Positions 1 to 6,566 of a stretch of DNA of 10,587 bases are shown in pieces. Source of the DNA: Bacteroidota bacterium (GTDB taxonomy: Bacteria; Bacteroidota; Bacteroidia; Chitinophagales; LD1). The stretch's first letter is position 1; each line of letters opens with the position of its first letter. The notes beneath the pieces were generated by a model, which made no database searches, was not told the DNA's origin, and saw nothing but the letters and a program-made list of their open reading frames with translations. The DNA lies in contig JAEYZB010000156.1 of the NCBI GenBank assembly GCA_023428205.1, positions 1 to 10,587 of the forward strand, written 5' to 3'. A program made the position numbers and the translations under genes.

Positions 1-2025
1 CAATCTCACATACCCTGTATGGTCAACTCTAAGGTCAGCAACAATAAAAAATGGCATCGTGTATTGCAATCCCAAACAGGCAACACCTCTGTCATTTTTT
101 GTGCTTGTTTGCTGAAAAATGTTTTTCTCCCCCTGATGACCTTCTCTGTATCGCCAGTCCCATCCGGTATAAATTAAGAGAAACTGGTTTTTATCAAGGT
201 AGCGACCAATATGACTTTCTGTTTCAAATCCTGCTTGCTTGTTAAATCCCAGACGCCATTCAACATCAAATTTCCAACGGGTGTTCATTAATGAAACTTC
301 TCCATCGCTGCCATTTGTTTCTAAGCCAACTTCTGCACCTAAATAAAATCGTCTGTCATCAGCATATACCTTTCTTAATGCCTTTTTGGGATTTGGTATT
401 TGTGGATTCAGCGGGGTGTTCTCATAGGTAAAAATTCTACCCATGCCCGCCATCATGTGATAAAGAATGTGGCAATGAAAATACCAGTCACCATATTCTT
501 CCGAAGCGTTAAATTCAATGGTGTCGGTTTCCATTGGCATGATGTCGAGAACATTTTTCAAAGGCGCATAATCGCCTTGACCGTTCACGATTCGAAAAAA
601 GTGTCCGTGTAGATGCATCGGGTGTCGCATCATGGAGTTATTAGTAACGATTATTCGAATGTTCTCTCCGGCTTTGATTTTTATTTTATCGCTTTCCGAA
701 ATCGCTTTCTTATTCACTGTCCAAACATATCTGTTCATGTTTCCTGTTAGCTCAAAGTGCAATTCTCTAAAAGGGACATCCGGCAATGTTGTTTTTACAG
801 GTGATTTGAGCATAGCATAATTGAGTGTTACCGGTATATCCAATTCTTGCTCATGATTCGGATGATTTTCTGATTGTTTCTTTTTCATTTTTCTTTTTGA
901 TACATGCTCGCCTGAAATTTCAGGATACATCACCACATTCATATCCATTTGCTGCAAACTCATATTCATGCCCATATCTTTCATATTTCCACCTACAGTC
1001 ATCATGTCATTCATCATCTGCATTCCTTCAAAATACTTTAGTCGCTTCAATGGCTTTTGTTCAACTCTATCTCCTTTTCCCAAAGAAAGAACTGTATGTC
1101 CAATCCGGTCTTCTGACGTTGCCATTAGTTCATAAGAAGTGTTCTCTTCGGGAATTGTAACCAACACATCATATATCTCAGAAACGCCAATCATCAATCT
1201 ATCTACCGTCACTGGTTCCACATCTATTCCGTCCGATGCCACCACAATTATTTTTCCACCTGAATAATTCAACCAGAAATAAGTAGATGAACTGCCATTG
1301 ATTACCCTTAGCCGAATGGTATCACCTGCCTGATAATTTTTCTTTTGCTGATACTGCATTCCATTAACCAGAAAGCGCTCATAATACACATCGCTAACAT
1401 CCATAGCATGCATGCGCTTCCACTCGTTGGTGAGTTTGGTTTTAAAATATCCGTCACGAATGGCTTCCCCGTAACTTTGAACGGCATCTTTCTTTATCAT
1501 ATACCAGTCGGTGGCGTAATGTAATGAACGTTCAATCTGATGAGGGTTTTCATCACTCCAGTCGCTTAGCAAAACTACCTCCTCATGTTTGGGCTTTTTA
1601 TCCCGTTCATGAATTACAATGGCTCCATACATACCAACTTGTTCTTGCAACATAGTGTGTGAATGATACCAATATGTTCCACTTTGTCTTATTACAAATT
1701 TGTAAACACGAGTGCTATGTGATTTAATAGGGGCAGTTGTTAGGTAGGGAACTCCATCCTGTTCATTAGGCAGTAATAATCCATGCCAGTGAATGGAAGT
1801 TTCGTGGTGATGCATTTTGTTATGAACGTGAATTTCTGCGGTATCGCCTTCCGTAAAATACAATGTTGGCATTGGAATTTGTCCGTTTACAGCAATCGCT
1901 TTACGCTCTTTTCCGGTATAGTTAACAACTGTATCGGTTACAAATAAATCATAACGAACCAGCTGCTGCGCTTGAGCCAATATTCCGAAGCTGATGAACA
2001 ATATGGAAAAAATGTATCGTGTCAT
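1..2025 (-). CDS. Multicopper oxidase with C-terminal CopB-like domain (3' end cut off by window)
   Basis: Probable periplasmic or outer-membrane copper oxidase/resistance protein (PcoA/CopA-oxidase type). I translated 675 codons from ATG 2025-2023; the frame stays open to base 1, so the C-terminus is missing. Residues 1-20 are a Sec-type signal peptide ending near AQA; there is no twin-arginine motif, unlike most PcoA/CueO proteins. All copper motifs are present: HWHG (79-82), YWYHSH (118-123), HPMHLHGH (468-475) and HCHILYHMMAGM (517-528, type-1 site with axial Met). A Met-rich insert at about 333-365 has 12 Met in 33 residues, as in copper-resistance oxidases. From about residue 550 the sequence changes to alternating beta-like segments resembling CopB/PcoB outer-membrane proteins (for example LGLQYTMPFFIVADLRVDHT), which suggests an oxidase-CopB fusion. 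It is the last visible gene of the operon, with its ATG one base after the DUF3347 stop. The oxidase call is firm; the CopB part is inferred. Confidence 0.93.
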   Translation of the reverse strand, partial: MTRYIFSILFISFGILAQAQQLVRYDLFVTDTVVNYTGKERKAIAVNGQIPMPTLYFTEGDTAEIHVHNKMHHHETSIHWHGLLLPNEQDGVPYLTTAPIKSHSTRVYKFVIRQSGTYWYHSHTMLQEQVGMYGAIVIHERDKKPKHEEVVLLSDWSDENPHQIERSLHYATDWYMIKKDAVQSYGEAIRDGYFKTKLTNEWKRMHAMDVSDVYYERFLVNGMQYQQKKNYQAGDTIRLRVINGSSSTYFWLNYSGGKIIVVASDGIDVEPVTVDRLMIGVSEIYDVLVTIPEENTSYELMATSEDRIGHTVLSLGKGDRVEQKPLKRLKYFEGMQMMNDMMTVGGNMKDMGMNMSLQQMDMNVVMYPEISGEHVSKRKMKKKQSENHPNHEQELDIPVTLNYAMLKSPVKTTLPDVPFRELHFELTGNMNRYVWTVNKKAISESDKIKIKAGENIRIIVTNNSMMRHPMHLHGHFFRIVNGQGDYAPLKNVLDIMPMETDTIEFNASEEYGDWYFHCHILYHMMAGMGRIFTYENTPLNPQIPNPKKALRKVYADDRRFYLGAEVGLETNGSDGEVSLMNTRWKFDVEWRLGFNKQAGFETESHIGRYLDKNQFLLIYTGWDWRYREGHQGEKNIFQQTSTKNDRGVACLGLQYTMPFFIVADLRVDHTGYVRL

Positions 2026-2026
2026 C

Positions 2027-2473
2027 CTACTTTACTATTTTATCCGACACGTTTCCGCAAGTAAGCATCTTTGAACCGTAATAGGGATTTTTAATCGCGT
2101 CCTCTTTACTCAGCCAATACATTTTTTTCATGGGGCAGTATTGGTAATAAACAGCATCTTTTATTTCACTGTTGTTTTTTACTATCTTCCACATGATTAC
2201 AGAAACATCAGCAAACGCAATCCTCTGTTTTTCTATGTCGGTTGCTTTAACCATTTTCTGAACGGCTTTTAACAAACTCTCCTTCTCTCCGAAAGAGTCA
2301 GTTATTTCAATTGACTTTTGAAGTGAAACAGCGTGTTCGTTTGCGGCTTTATTATCCGTTTTGATCAGTGCTTCTTTTACTTTGAGATACTGATTCAGAA
2401 TGGATTCGGAGTTTTGAGAATATGCTGTTACACTCATTAGCGAAACAGCAAACATTAAAATAAGTGTTTTCAT
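2027..2473 (-). CDS. DUF3347 exported putative metal-binding protein
   Basis: A 148-aa protein of the DUF3347 family, often found next to copper or heavy-metal efflux genes in Bacteroidota. Residues 1-20 form a signal peptide (hydrophobic ILMFAVSLMSV, likely cleaved near AYS/Q), so it should act in the periplasm. The middle (about 21-105) looks helical and charged. The C-terminus carries the family signature: YCPM (112-115) and, after NPYYGSKML, a CG pair (C139-G140). Cys113, Met115, Met137 and Cys139 are plausible soft-metal ligands. It lies 10 bp after the HMA gene and one base before the oxidase ATG, so the three are almost surely one transcript. A role as periplasmic copper carrier or partner of the oxidase is inferred from motif and context; the family has no settled function. 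Confidence 0.88.
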   Translation of the reverse strand: MKTLILMFAVSLMSVTAYSQNSESILNQYLKVKEALIKTDNKAANEHAVSLQKSIEITDSFGEKESLLKAVQKMVKATDIEKQRIAFADVSVIMWKIVKNNSEIKDAVYYQYCPMKKMYWLSKEDAIKNPYYGSKMLTCGNVSDKIVK

Positions 2474-2483
2474 TTTCTTATAA

Positions 2484-2927
2484 TTATGATTTGATTAATT
2501 CAATTTTAAATCCTGCATCTTTCACCTTATCCATAACTTCTTGTTTTGATATACCGATAGAGTGAACAGAAAGTATTTTCTCTTTGCTGTTGGTATTCAC
2601 ATCCCAATGACAAATACCTTCGGCATCGTTCATTGCAGGCGAAACTTTTGCAATGCAATCCCCGCAATTGATGTTTGTTCTAAACTGATAGGTTTCACCA
2701 TCTACATCCGGTTGAGAAATGGATTCCACCTGCTGAATATTATACCCTGCTTTTTCAATTGCCTTTATTGCATCATTATGTTGCAAATCATTTTCAACTG
2801 AAATGGAGGCAACTCCCGGTTCAAGGTTTTTGATGGTTATTCCATCAATAGATTTTAGAGCATTGCTTACACGCATCTGGCAGTGTGTGCTCTGCATGTT
2901 TGGAATTTGAATTTTTAAAGTTTTCAT
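2484..2927 (-). CDS. Cytoplasmic two-domain heavy-metal-associated (HMA) protein
   Basis: A 147-aa protein with two ferredoxin-like HMA folds and no signal peptide or membrane segment, so it is probably a cytoplasmic copper chaperone or buffer. Domain 1 (about 1-68) starts KTLKIQIPNM like a normal HMA domain, but its metal loop reads S13-T-H-C16, with the first Cys of CxxC replaced by Ser and a His before the second. Domain 2 (about 78-146) has an intact C88-G-D-C91. The first HMA domain of the neighbouring ATPase has the same SxHC pattern. It is the first gene of the HMA-DUF3347-oxidase operon and follows promoter element copy A. Chaperoning to the ATPase is inferred from co-location, not shown by the sequence. 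Confidence 0.9.
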   Translation of the reverse strand: MKTLKIQIPNMQSTHCQMRVSNALKSIDGITIKNLEPGVASISVENDLQHNDAIKAIEKAGYNIQQVESISQPDVDGETYQFRTNINCGDCIAKVSPAMNDAEGICHWDVNTNSKEKILSVHSIGISKQEVMDKVKDAGFKIELIKS

Positions 2928-2954
2928 TTTATACTGTTTAAATGATATTGATGA

Positions 2955-3010
2955 TGCAAAGTTGGCTACAGATGCAGTCTAAACCGTTACATCATTTTTT
3001 GAATGATTTA
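2955..3010 (-). promoter_or_regulatory. Copper-operon promoter/operator element, copy A
   Basis: A 56-bp non-coding segment between the ATPase stop and the HMA gene start, matching copy B (5461-5516) at 42 of 56 positions without gaps. The core (2978-2991; minus strand TGTAACGGTTTAGA) differs from copy B at one base. Thirteen bases downstream lies CAACTTTG (2964-2957), close to the Bacteroidota -7 box TAnnTTTG. The core covers where a -33 box would sit, as expected for an activator site. Promoter function and regulator identity are inferred. Confidence 0.7.
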
Positions 3011-3022
3011 CAAGATTTTCTG

Positions 3023-5440
3023 CTATACGTTTTTCCACTTCAACCGCAAACTGTTACCGACTACACTCACGCTGCTGAGTGCCATAGCTGCACCCGCAAT
3101 CATGGGATTAAGCAGAAAGCCCGTAAACGGATACAATACACCTGCGGCAATTGGAATGCCGATGATATTGTAAATGAATGCCCAAAATAAATTCTGACGA
3201 ATAGTGGCAACAGTTTGTTTAGAAAGAGTAATTGCCATTGGAATTTTATTCAGGTCTGATGAGATTATGGTCATTTTTGCTACATCCATAGCTATATCAC
3301 TCCCCTTGCCCATTGCAATACTCACATCAGCTTGAGCCAATGCTGTGCTGTCGTTAATGCCATCACCTACCATTGCAACAACTTTCCCATTTGCTTGCAG
3401 GTTTTTAATAAAATTCGCTTTTTGTTGTGGCAACACCTCGGCTTTAAAATGTGTAATGCCTGTTTGTTCTGCAATGGCTTTAGCAGTTGCTTCATTATCT
3501 CCGGTAAGCATATATACCTCTATGCCTAAATGATGTAAGTGTTGAATAGCTTCAACAGAGGTGGATTTTATTTTGTCTGATATGGCCAATACTGCCAAAG
3601 CATTTCGGTGGTCAGCAAACCAAATGACAGTTTTAGAAGCATCACTCCATAATTCAGCTTTCTCCAAAAGCGATTCTGAAATTTCAATAGAATTTTCACT
3701 CAACAGTTTTTTGTTTCCTACAAAATAAGATTTCTCTGAAACAATTGCTTTTGCTCCTTTTCCGGTAATACTTTGAAAATCTGAAACATTAATTGAATCA
3801 AGATTTACAAAATGGTTAACAACTGCTTCCGCTAAAGGATGTTCCGATTGCTTCTCCATGCTGAACAAAACTTGTTTAGCAGAATCATCATTGTTTAACC
3901 ACGTAATATCAGTTACAATTGGTTTGCCTTCAGTAATGGTTCCGGTTTTGTCCAACACAATGGCATTTATATTTTTTGCCAACTCCAAACTCTCCGCATC
4001 CTTGATAAGAATCCCGTTTTCTGCTCCTTTACCAACACCCACCATTATTGCAGTGGGTGTTGCAAGCCCTAAAGCACAAGGACAAGCAATTACCAATACA
4101 GTTACTAATGCCATTAACCCTTGTGTGAAACCATTGTCGCCACCCAGCAACCACCATGATGCAAAAGCAAGTAATGCAATTACTATAACCACGGGAACAA
4201 ATATGCCTGCAATCTTGTCCACCAATTTTTGCACCGGAGCTTTACTTCCCTGTGCATCCTGAACCATGCGAATAATTTGTGCAAGCATAGTTTCGCTTCC
4301 TACTTTTACTGCACGAAACTGAAAACTTCCTTTTTGATTGATAGTCCCTGCAAAAACTTTTTCACCTTCCTTTTTCATTAAAGGAACAGGTTCCCCGCTC
4401 AGCATACTTTCGTCCACATACGAACTGCCACTTGTTACAATTCCGTCCACTGCAATTTTCTCTCCCGGCTTTACAAGTAGAATATCGCTAACATTTACCT
4501 TTTCAATGGGCATTTCCATTTCATGACCACCGGCATGAATTACAATTACAGTTTTGGGCTGCAAACCCATCAGTTTTTTGATAGCAGATGATGTGTTGCC
4601 TTTTGCTTTCTCTTCCAGTAGTTTTCCTAATAAAATAAATGCAACTATCACTGCTGCCGCTTCAAAATACACATGTCCGTGCAAGCCCCTCTCATGCCAA
4701 AAGTGAGGAAACAAAGTATTGAAGACGCTAAACAGATAAGCAACGCCTGTGCTCAGTGCAACAAGCGTATCCATATTTGCAGAGCTATGCTTTGCCTGTT
4801 TCCATGCGTTAATAAAAAAGTCTTTACCGAACCACAGAATAACAGGTGTAGAAAGCAACCACATGATTTCATTGGCATAAGGAATGTCCATAAAAAACAT
4901 TCCAATGATTACCACAGGAATGGCGAGAATAGATGCAAAAATGGTTTTCCTTTTTAGCTCTTTAAACTTTTTCTCATGCAATGCTTCAAGCGTCTCTGAC
5001 TCTTTTGTATCGTTATCAATCAACAAGTCATAACCGATAGATTGAACTGCTTTTCGCAAGTCATCGGGCTGAATTATATTTGGAAGATACTCAACAGCTA
5101 CATTGGCAGTAGCAAAATTCACAGCGGCATTAACAACTCCATTTTGTGCTTTTATAATGCTCTCTATACTTACTGCACACGAAGCGCAGGTCATTTGCAA
5201 TACCGGAAATGTTTTCTTAACCGTTGTTACGCCATAACCTAAATCACGAATGGCTTTTACTGCCTCCGGAAGTGTTTCGCTTCTATCAGAAGTGATTACT
5301 GCTCTTCTGTTGTTTAGCTCAACTTTGTGTGATTTTATGCCTTTGACTTCAGTTAAGCCATTGTCCACAATCAGTGCGCAATGTTCGCTTTCTACTCCTT
5401 CTAAAGGAATGTAAAGTGGTGTTTTAATTTCTGTTGCCAT
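3023..5440 (-). CDS. copA: Copper-translocating P1B-type ATPase (CopA family)
   Basis: An 805-aa inner-membrane Cu+ exporter, full length for the family. It has two N-terminal HMA domains: residues 8-73 with an unusual S18-E-H-C21 loop, and 77-143 with classic MTCASC (C85, C88). These are followed by the P1B membrane helices. Catalytic motifs are complete: SGEP in the actuator domain (348-351), CPC in the transport helix (453-455), DKTGT with the phosphorylated Asp497, SEHP in the nucleotide domain (His534), and GDGIND (692-697). The Cu+-specific residues of the last helices are present: Y757-N758 and MALSS (786-790), which place it in the P1B-1 (Cu+/Ag+) group. The ATG at 5440 is preceded by promoter element copy B, so the gene likely has its own copper-responsive promoter. 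It lies 73 bp after the regulator and 95 bp before the HMA operon, all on one strand. Ag+ may also be a substrate. Confidence 0.97.
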   Translation of the reverse strand: MATEIKTPLYIPLEGVESEHCALIVDNGLTEVKGIKSHKVELNNRRAVITSDRSETLPEAVKAIRDLGYGVTTVKKTFPVLQMTCASCAVSIESIIKAQNGVVNAAVNFATANVAVEYLPNIIQPDDLRKAVQSIGYDLLIDNDTKESETLEALHEKKFKELKRKTIFASILAIPVVIIGMFFMDIPYANEIMWLLSTPVILWFGKDFFINAWKQAKHSSANMDTLVALSTGVAYLFSVFNTLFPHFWHERGLHGHVYFEAAAVIVAFILLGKLLEEKAKGNTSSAIKKLMGLQPKTVIVIHAGGHEMEMPIEKVNVSDILLVKPGEKIAVDGIVTSGSSYVDESMLSGEPVPLMKKEGEKVFAGTINQKGSFQFRAVKVGSETMLAQIIRMVQDAQGSKAPVQKLVDKIAGIFVPVVIVIALLAFASWWLLGGDNGFTQGLMALVTVLVIACPCALGLATPTAIMVGVGKGAENGILIKDAESLELAKNINAIVLDKTGTITEGKPIVTDITWLNNDDSAKQVLFSMEKQSEHPLAEAVVNHFVNLDSINVSDFQSITGKGAKAIVSEKSYFVGNKKLLSENSIEISESLLEKAELWSDASKTVIWFADHRNALAVLAISDKIKSTSVEAIQHLHHLGIEVYMLTGDNEATAKAIAEQTGITHFKAEVLPQQKANFIKNLQANGKVVAMVGDGINDSTALAQADVSIAMGKGSDIAMDVAKMTIISSDLNKIPMAITLSKQTVATIRQNLFWAFIYNIIGIPIAAGVLYPFTGFLLNPMIAGAAMALSSVSVVGNSLRLKWKNV

Positions 5441-5460
5441 AATTTTGATTTTAATTACAA

Positions 5461-5516
5461 TGCAAAAGTGGCAACAATCGGACTCTAAAGCGTTACACTA
5501 TTTTCTGAAAGAGTTA
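5461..5516 (-). promoter_or_regulatory. Copper-operon promoter/operator element, copy B
   Basis: Second copy of the 56-bp element, 20 bp upstream of the copA start codon; its distal end overlaps the regulator's stop codon (5514-5516). The core (5484-5497; minus strand TGTAACGCTTTAGA) is followed after 13 bases by CACTTTTG (5470-5463), a -7-like box, the same spacing as copy A. This suggests copA and the downstream operon are switched on together. Binding by the adjacent HMA-AraC protein is a hypothesis. Confidence 0.7.
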
Positions 5517-6083
5517 TGTGATTTTCAAATCGTCTAAGGGCTTGCGTTTTTCAGTTCGGATGTCTTTGAAATGACTTGGCGTTAGTCCTGTAACCCTTTT
5601 AAATTGTGCGCTTAAATGTGCCACACTTGAATAATTTAGTTTGTAAGCAATTTCACTAAGTGAAAGTTCATCATAAACCAGCAGTTCTTTCACTCGCTCA
5701 ATTTTCTGTGCAATAAAATACTTCTCTATAGTAGTTCCTTCTACCTCTGAAAAAAGAGTAGTGAGGTATTTGTAATCGTTATGTAACTGATTGCTCAGAT
5801 AATCTGAAAGATTAGTCTTGAGTTCATTATTATTCTGATGCACCAACTCAACTATTAATGTTTTTATTTTTTCAATTAACCTGCTTTTCTTGTCGTCAAT
5901 AATTGAAAATCCTACTGATTGCAGCGTTTTATCTATCTGTTCCTTTTCCTGATTTGTTAGTTCCTTTTCTAAAGTAATCTCGCCTAAAGAAATATTAGTC
6001 GGTTTGTAGCCGAGTTTTTCAAGTTCCGATTTCACAACCATTTTGCAACGGTTACACACCATGTTTTTTATGTGGAGTATCAT
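5514..6083 (-). CDS. AraC-family regulator with N-terminal HMA-like CxxC domain, putative copper sensor
   Basis: A 189-aa one-component regulator. Residues 1-70 resemble an HMA fold (MILHIKNMVCNRC, metal loop C10-N-R-C13). A helical linker (about 70-105) leads to an AraC/XylS-type DNA-binding region (about 110-180), including LSLSEIAYKLNYSSVAHLS and the family signature FKRVTGLTPSHFK. I chose ATG 6083 because the family begins at this position; an in-frame ATG at 6194 would add 37 low-complexity residues with no domain. AraC proteins usually pair the DNA-binding domain with a sugar or small-molecule pocket; a heavy-metal domain in that place, directly upstream of a copper ATPase, suggests direct sensing of cytoplasmic Cu+. 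It replaces the CueR or CsoR regulators seen elsewhere, neither of which is in the window. Likely targets are the two 56-bp elements. Domain calls are firm; ligand and targets are inferred. Confidence 0.9.
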   Translation of the reverse strand: MILHIKNMVCNRCKMVVKSELEKLGYKPTNISLGEITLEKELTNQEKEQIDKTLQSVGFSIIDDKKSRLIEKIKTLIVELVHQNNNELKTNLSDYLSNQLHNDYKYLTTLFSEVEGTTIEKYFIAQKIERVKELLVYDELSLSEIAYKLNYSSVAHLSAQFKRVTGLTPSHFKDIRTEKRKPLDDLKIT

Positions 6084-6144
6084 CGTTTTTGTTTTTTGTT
6101 CCGTTGCGTTGAGAGAAACGGCTCTTTGGATTTTGCCATGAGGG

Positions 6145-6173
6145 TTGGCTTGTGGGGTTGGGGCAAAAGCCAA
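6145..6173. repeat. Hairpin TTGGCTT/AAGCCAA in a G-run cluster
   Basis: Perfect 7-bp inverted repeat: TTGGCTT (6145-6151) and AAGCCAA (6167-6173) around a 15-nt G-rich loop. It lies in the putative leader of the regulator gene, 62 bp or more from its start codon. There is no T-run after it on either strand, so it does not look like a terminator. It may be part of a dispersed intergenic repeat. Confidence 0.4.
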
Positions 6174-6503
6174 TGTGCCGTTTGTGGGTGGCAATAAAAT
6201 TGAATTAAAAAATTGTGCGGTGGGGAAAATAAAAAATACAGTAGGGTGGGCAATGAGTGTTGGATTACTCGTTGTCCGTTAGTTGTATTGCTTTTATGTC
6301 TGTGAATCCCTTTCATACATTTGTTTCTCCTTAGTTGTTTATCACACGGTTAATGACTGTCGAGTCGCTGTAATACGCTTGCTGCCAACTCGTAAATATA
6401 CGCAATAGTACAATAATTTATTCAAATCTAAAAGAAACATTCAATAAGTAATAATATATTGATAATTAGTTATTTGAGTAAAAATGATAACTACGTATTT
6501 CGT

Positions 6504-6549
6504 GTATCGTGATGTAAAAAATATTTCTCATATTTGCATTTTACGATAC
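6504..6549 (+). promoter_or_regulatory. Putative recombinase promoter flanked by an inverted repeat
   Basis: CATATTTG (6529-6536) resembles the Bacteroidota -7 box TAnnTTTG and lies about 30 bp upstream of the ATG at 6567. It sits between the arms of an inverted repeat, GTATCGT (6504-6510) and ACGATAC (6543-6549), with further TAAAA/TTTTA symmetry. The arrangement could be an operator for autoregulation or a recombinase binding site. No good -33 box is visible. Confidence 0.4.
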
Positions 6550-6566
6550 AAAAAACGAAGATATTT

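Larger units (their letters stand above)
6084..6566. other. 483-bp intergenic region between divergent regulator and recombinase
   Basis: No credible gene. Open frames here (such as 6080-6316 minus) have no recognisable domain or start context. The half next to the regulator (6084-6260) is rich in G-runs on the plus strand and holds a 7-bp hairpin. The half next to the recombinase (about 6390-6550) is very AT-rich and should hold the recombinase promoter. I found no convincing third copy of the 56-bp copper element, so control of the regulator gene is unclear. Confidence 0.6.

Noticed and set aside
80..130. Apparent frameshift near the 3' end of the oxidase
   Set aside because: It came from miscounting a T-run; careful codon-by-codon reading keeps one open frame to base 1.
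51..1160. Plus-strand open frames across the oxidase gene
   Set aside because: They are antisense shadows of the multicopper oxidase, whose copper motifs read clearly on the minus strand.
6081..6194. 37-residue N-terminal extension of the HMA-AraC regulator
   Set aside because: It is low-complexity, has no domain, and the family starts at MILHIKNMVCNRC; ATG 6083 is the better start.
6420..6450. Possible third copy of the copper element (TCTAAA followed by ACATT)
   Set aside because: Only the TCTAAA part matches; the CGTTACA half and the spacing to a -7 box are missing.
6534..6566. TTG start adding 11 residues to the recombinase
   Set aside because: The TTG overlaps the -7-like box, and an ATG with a normal distance to the promoter exists at 6567.
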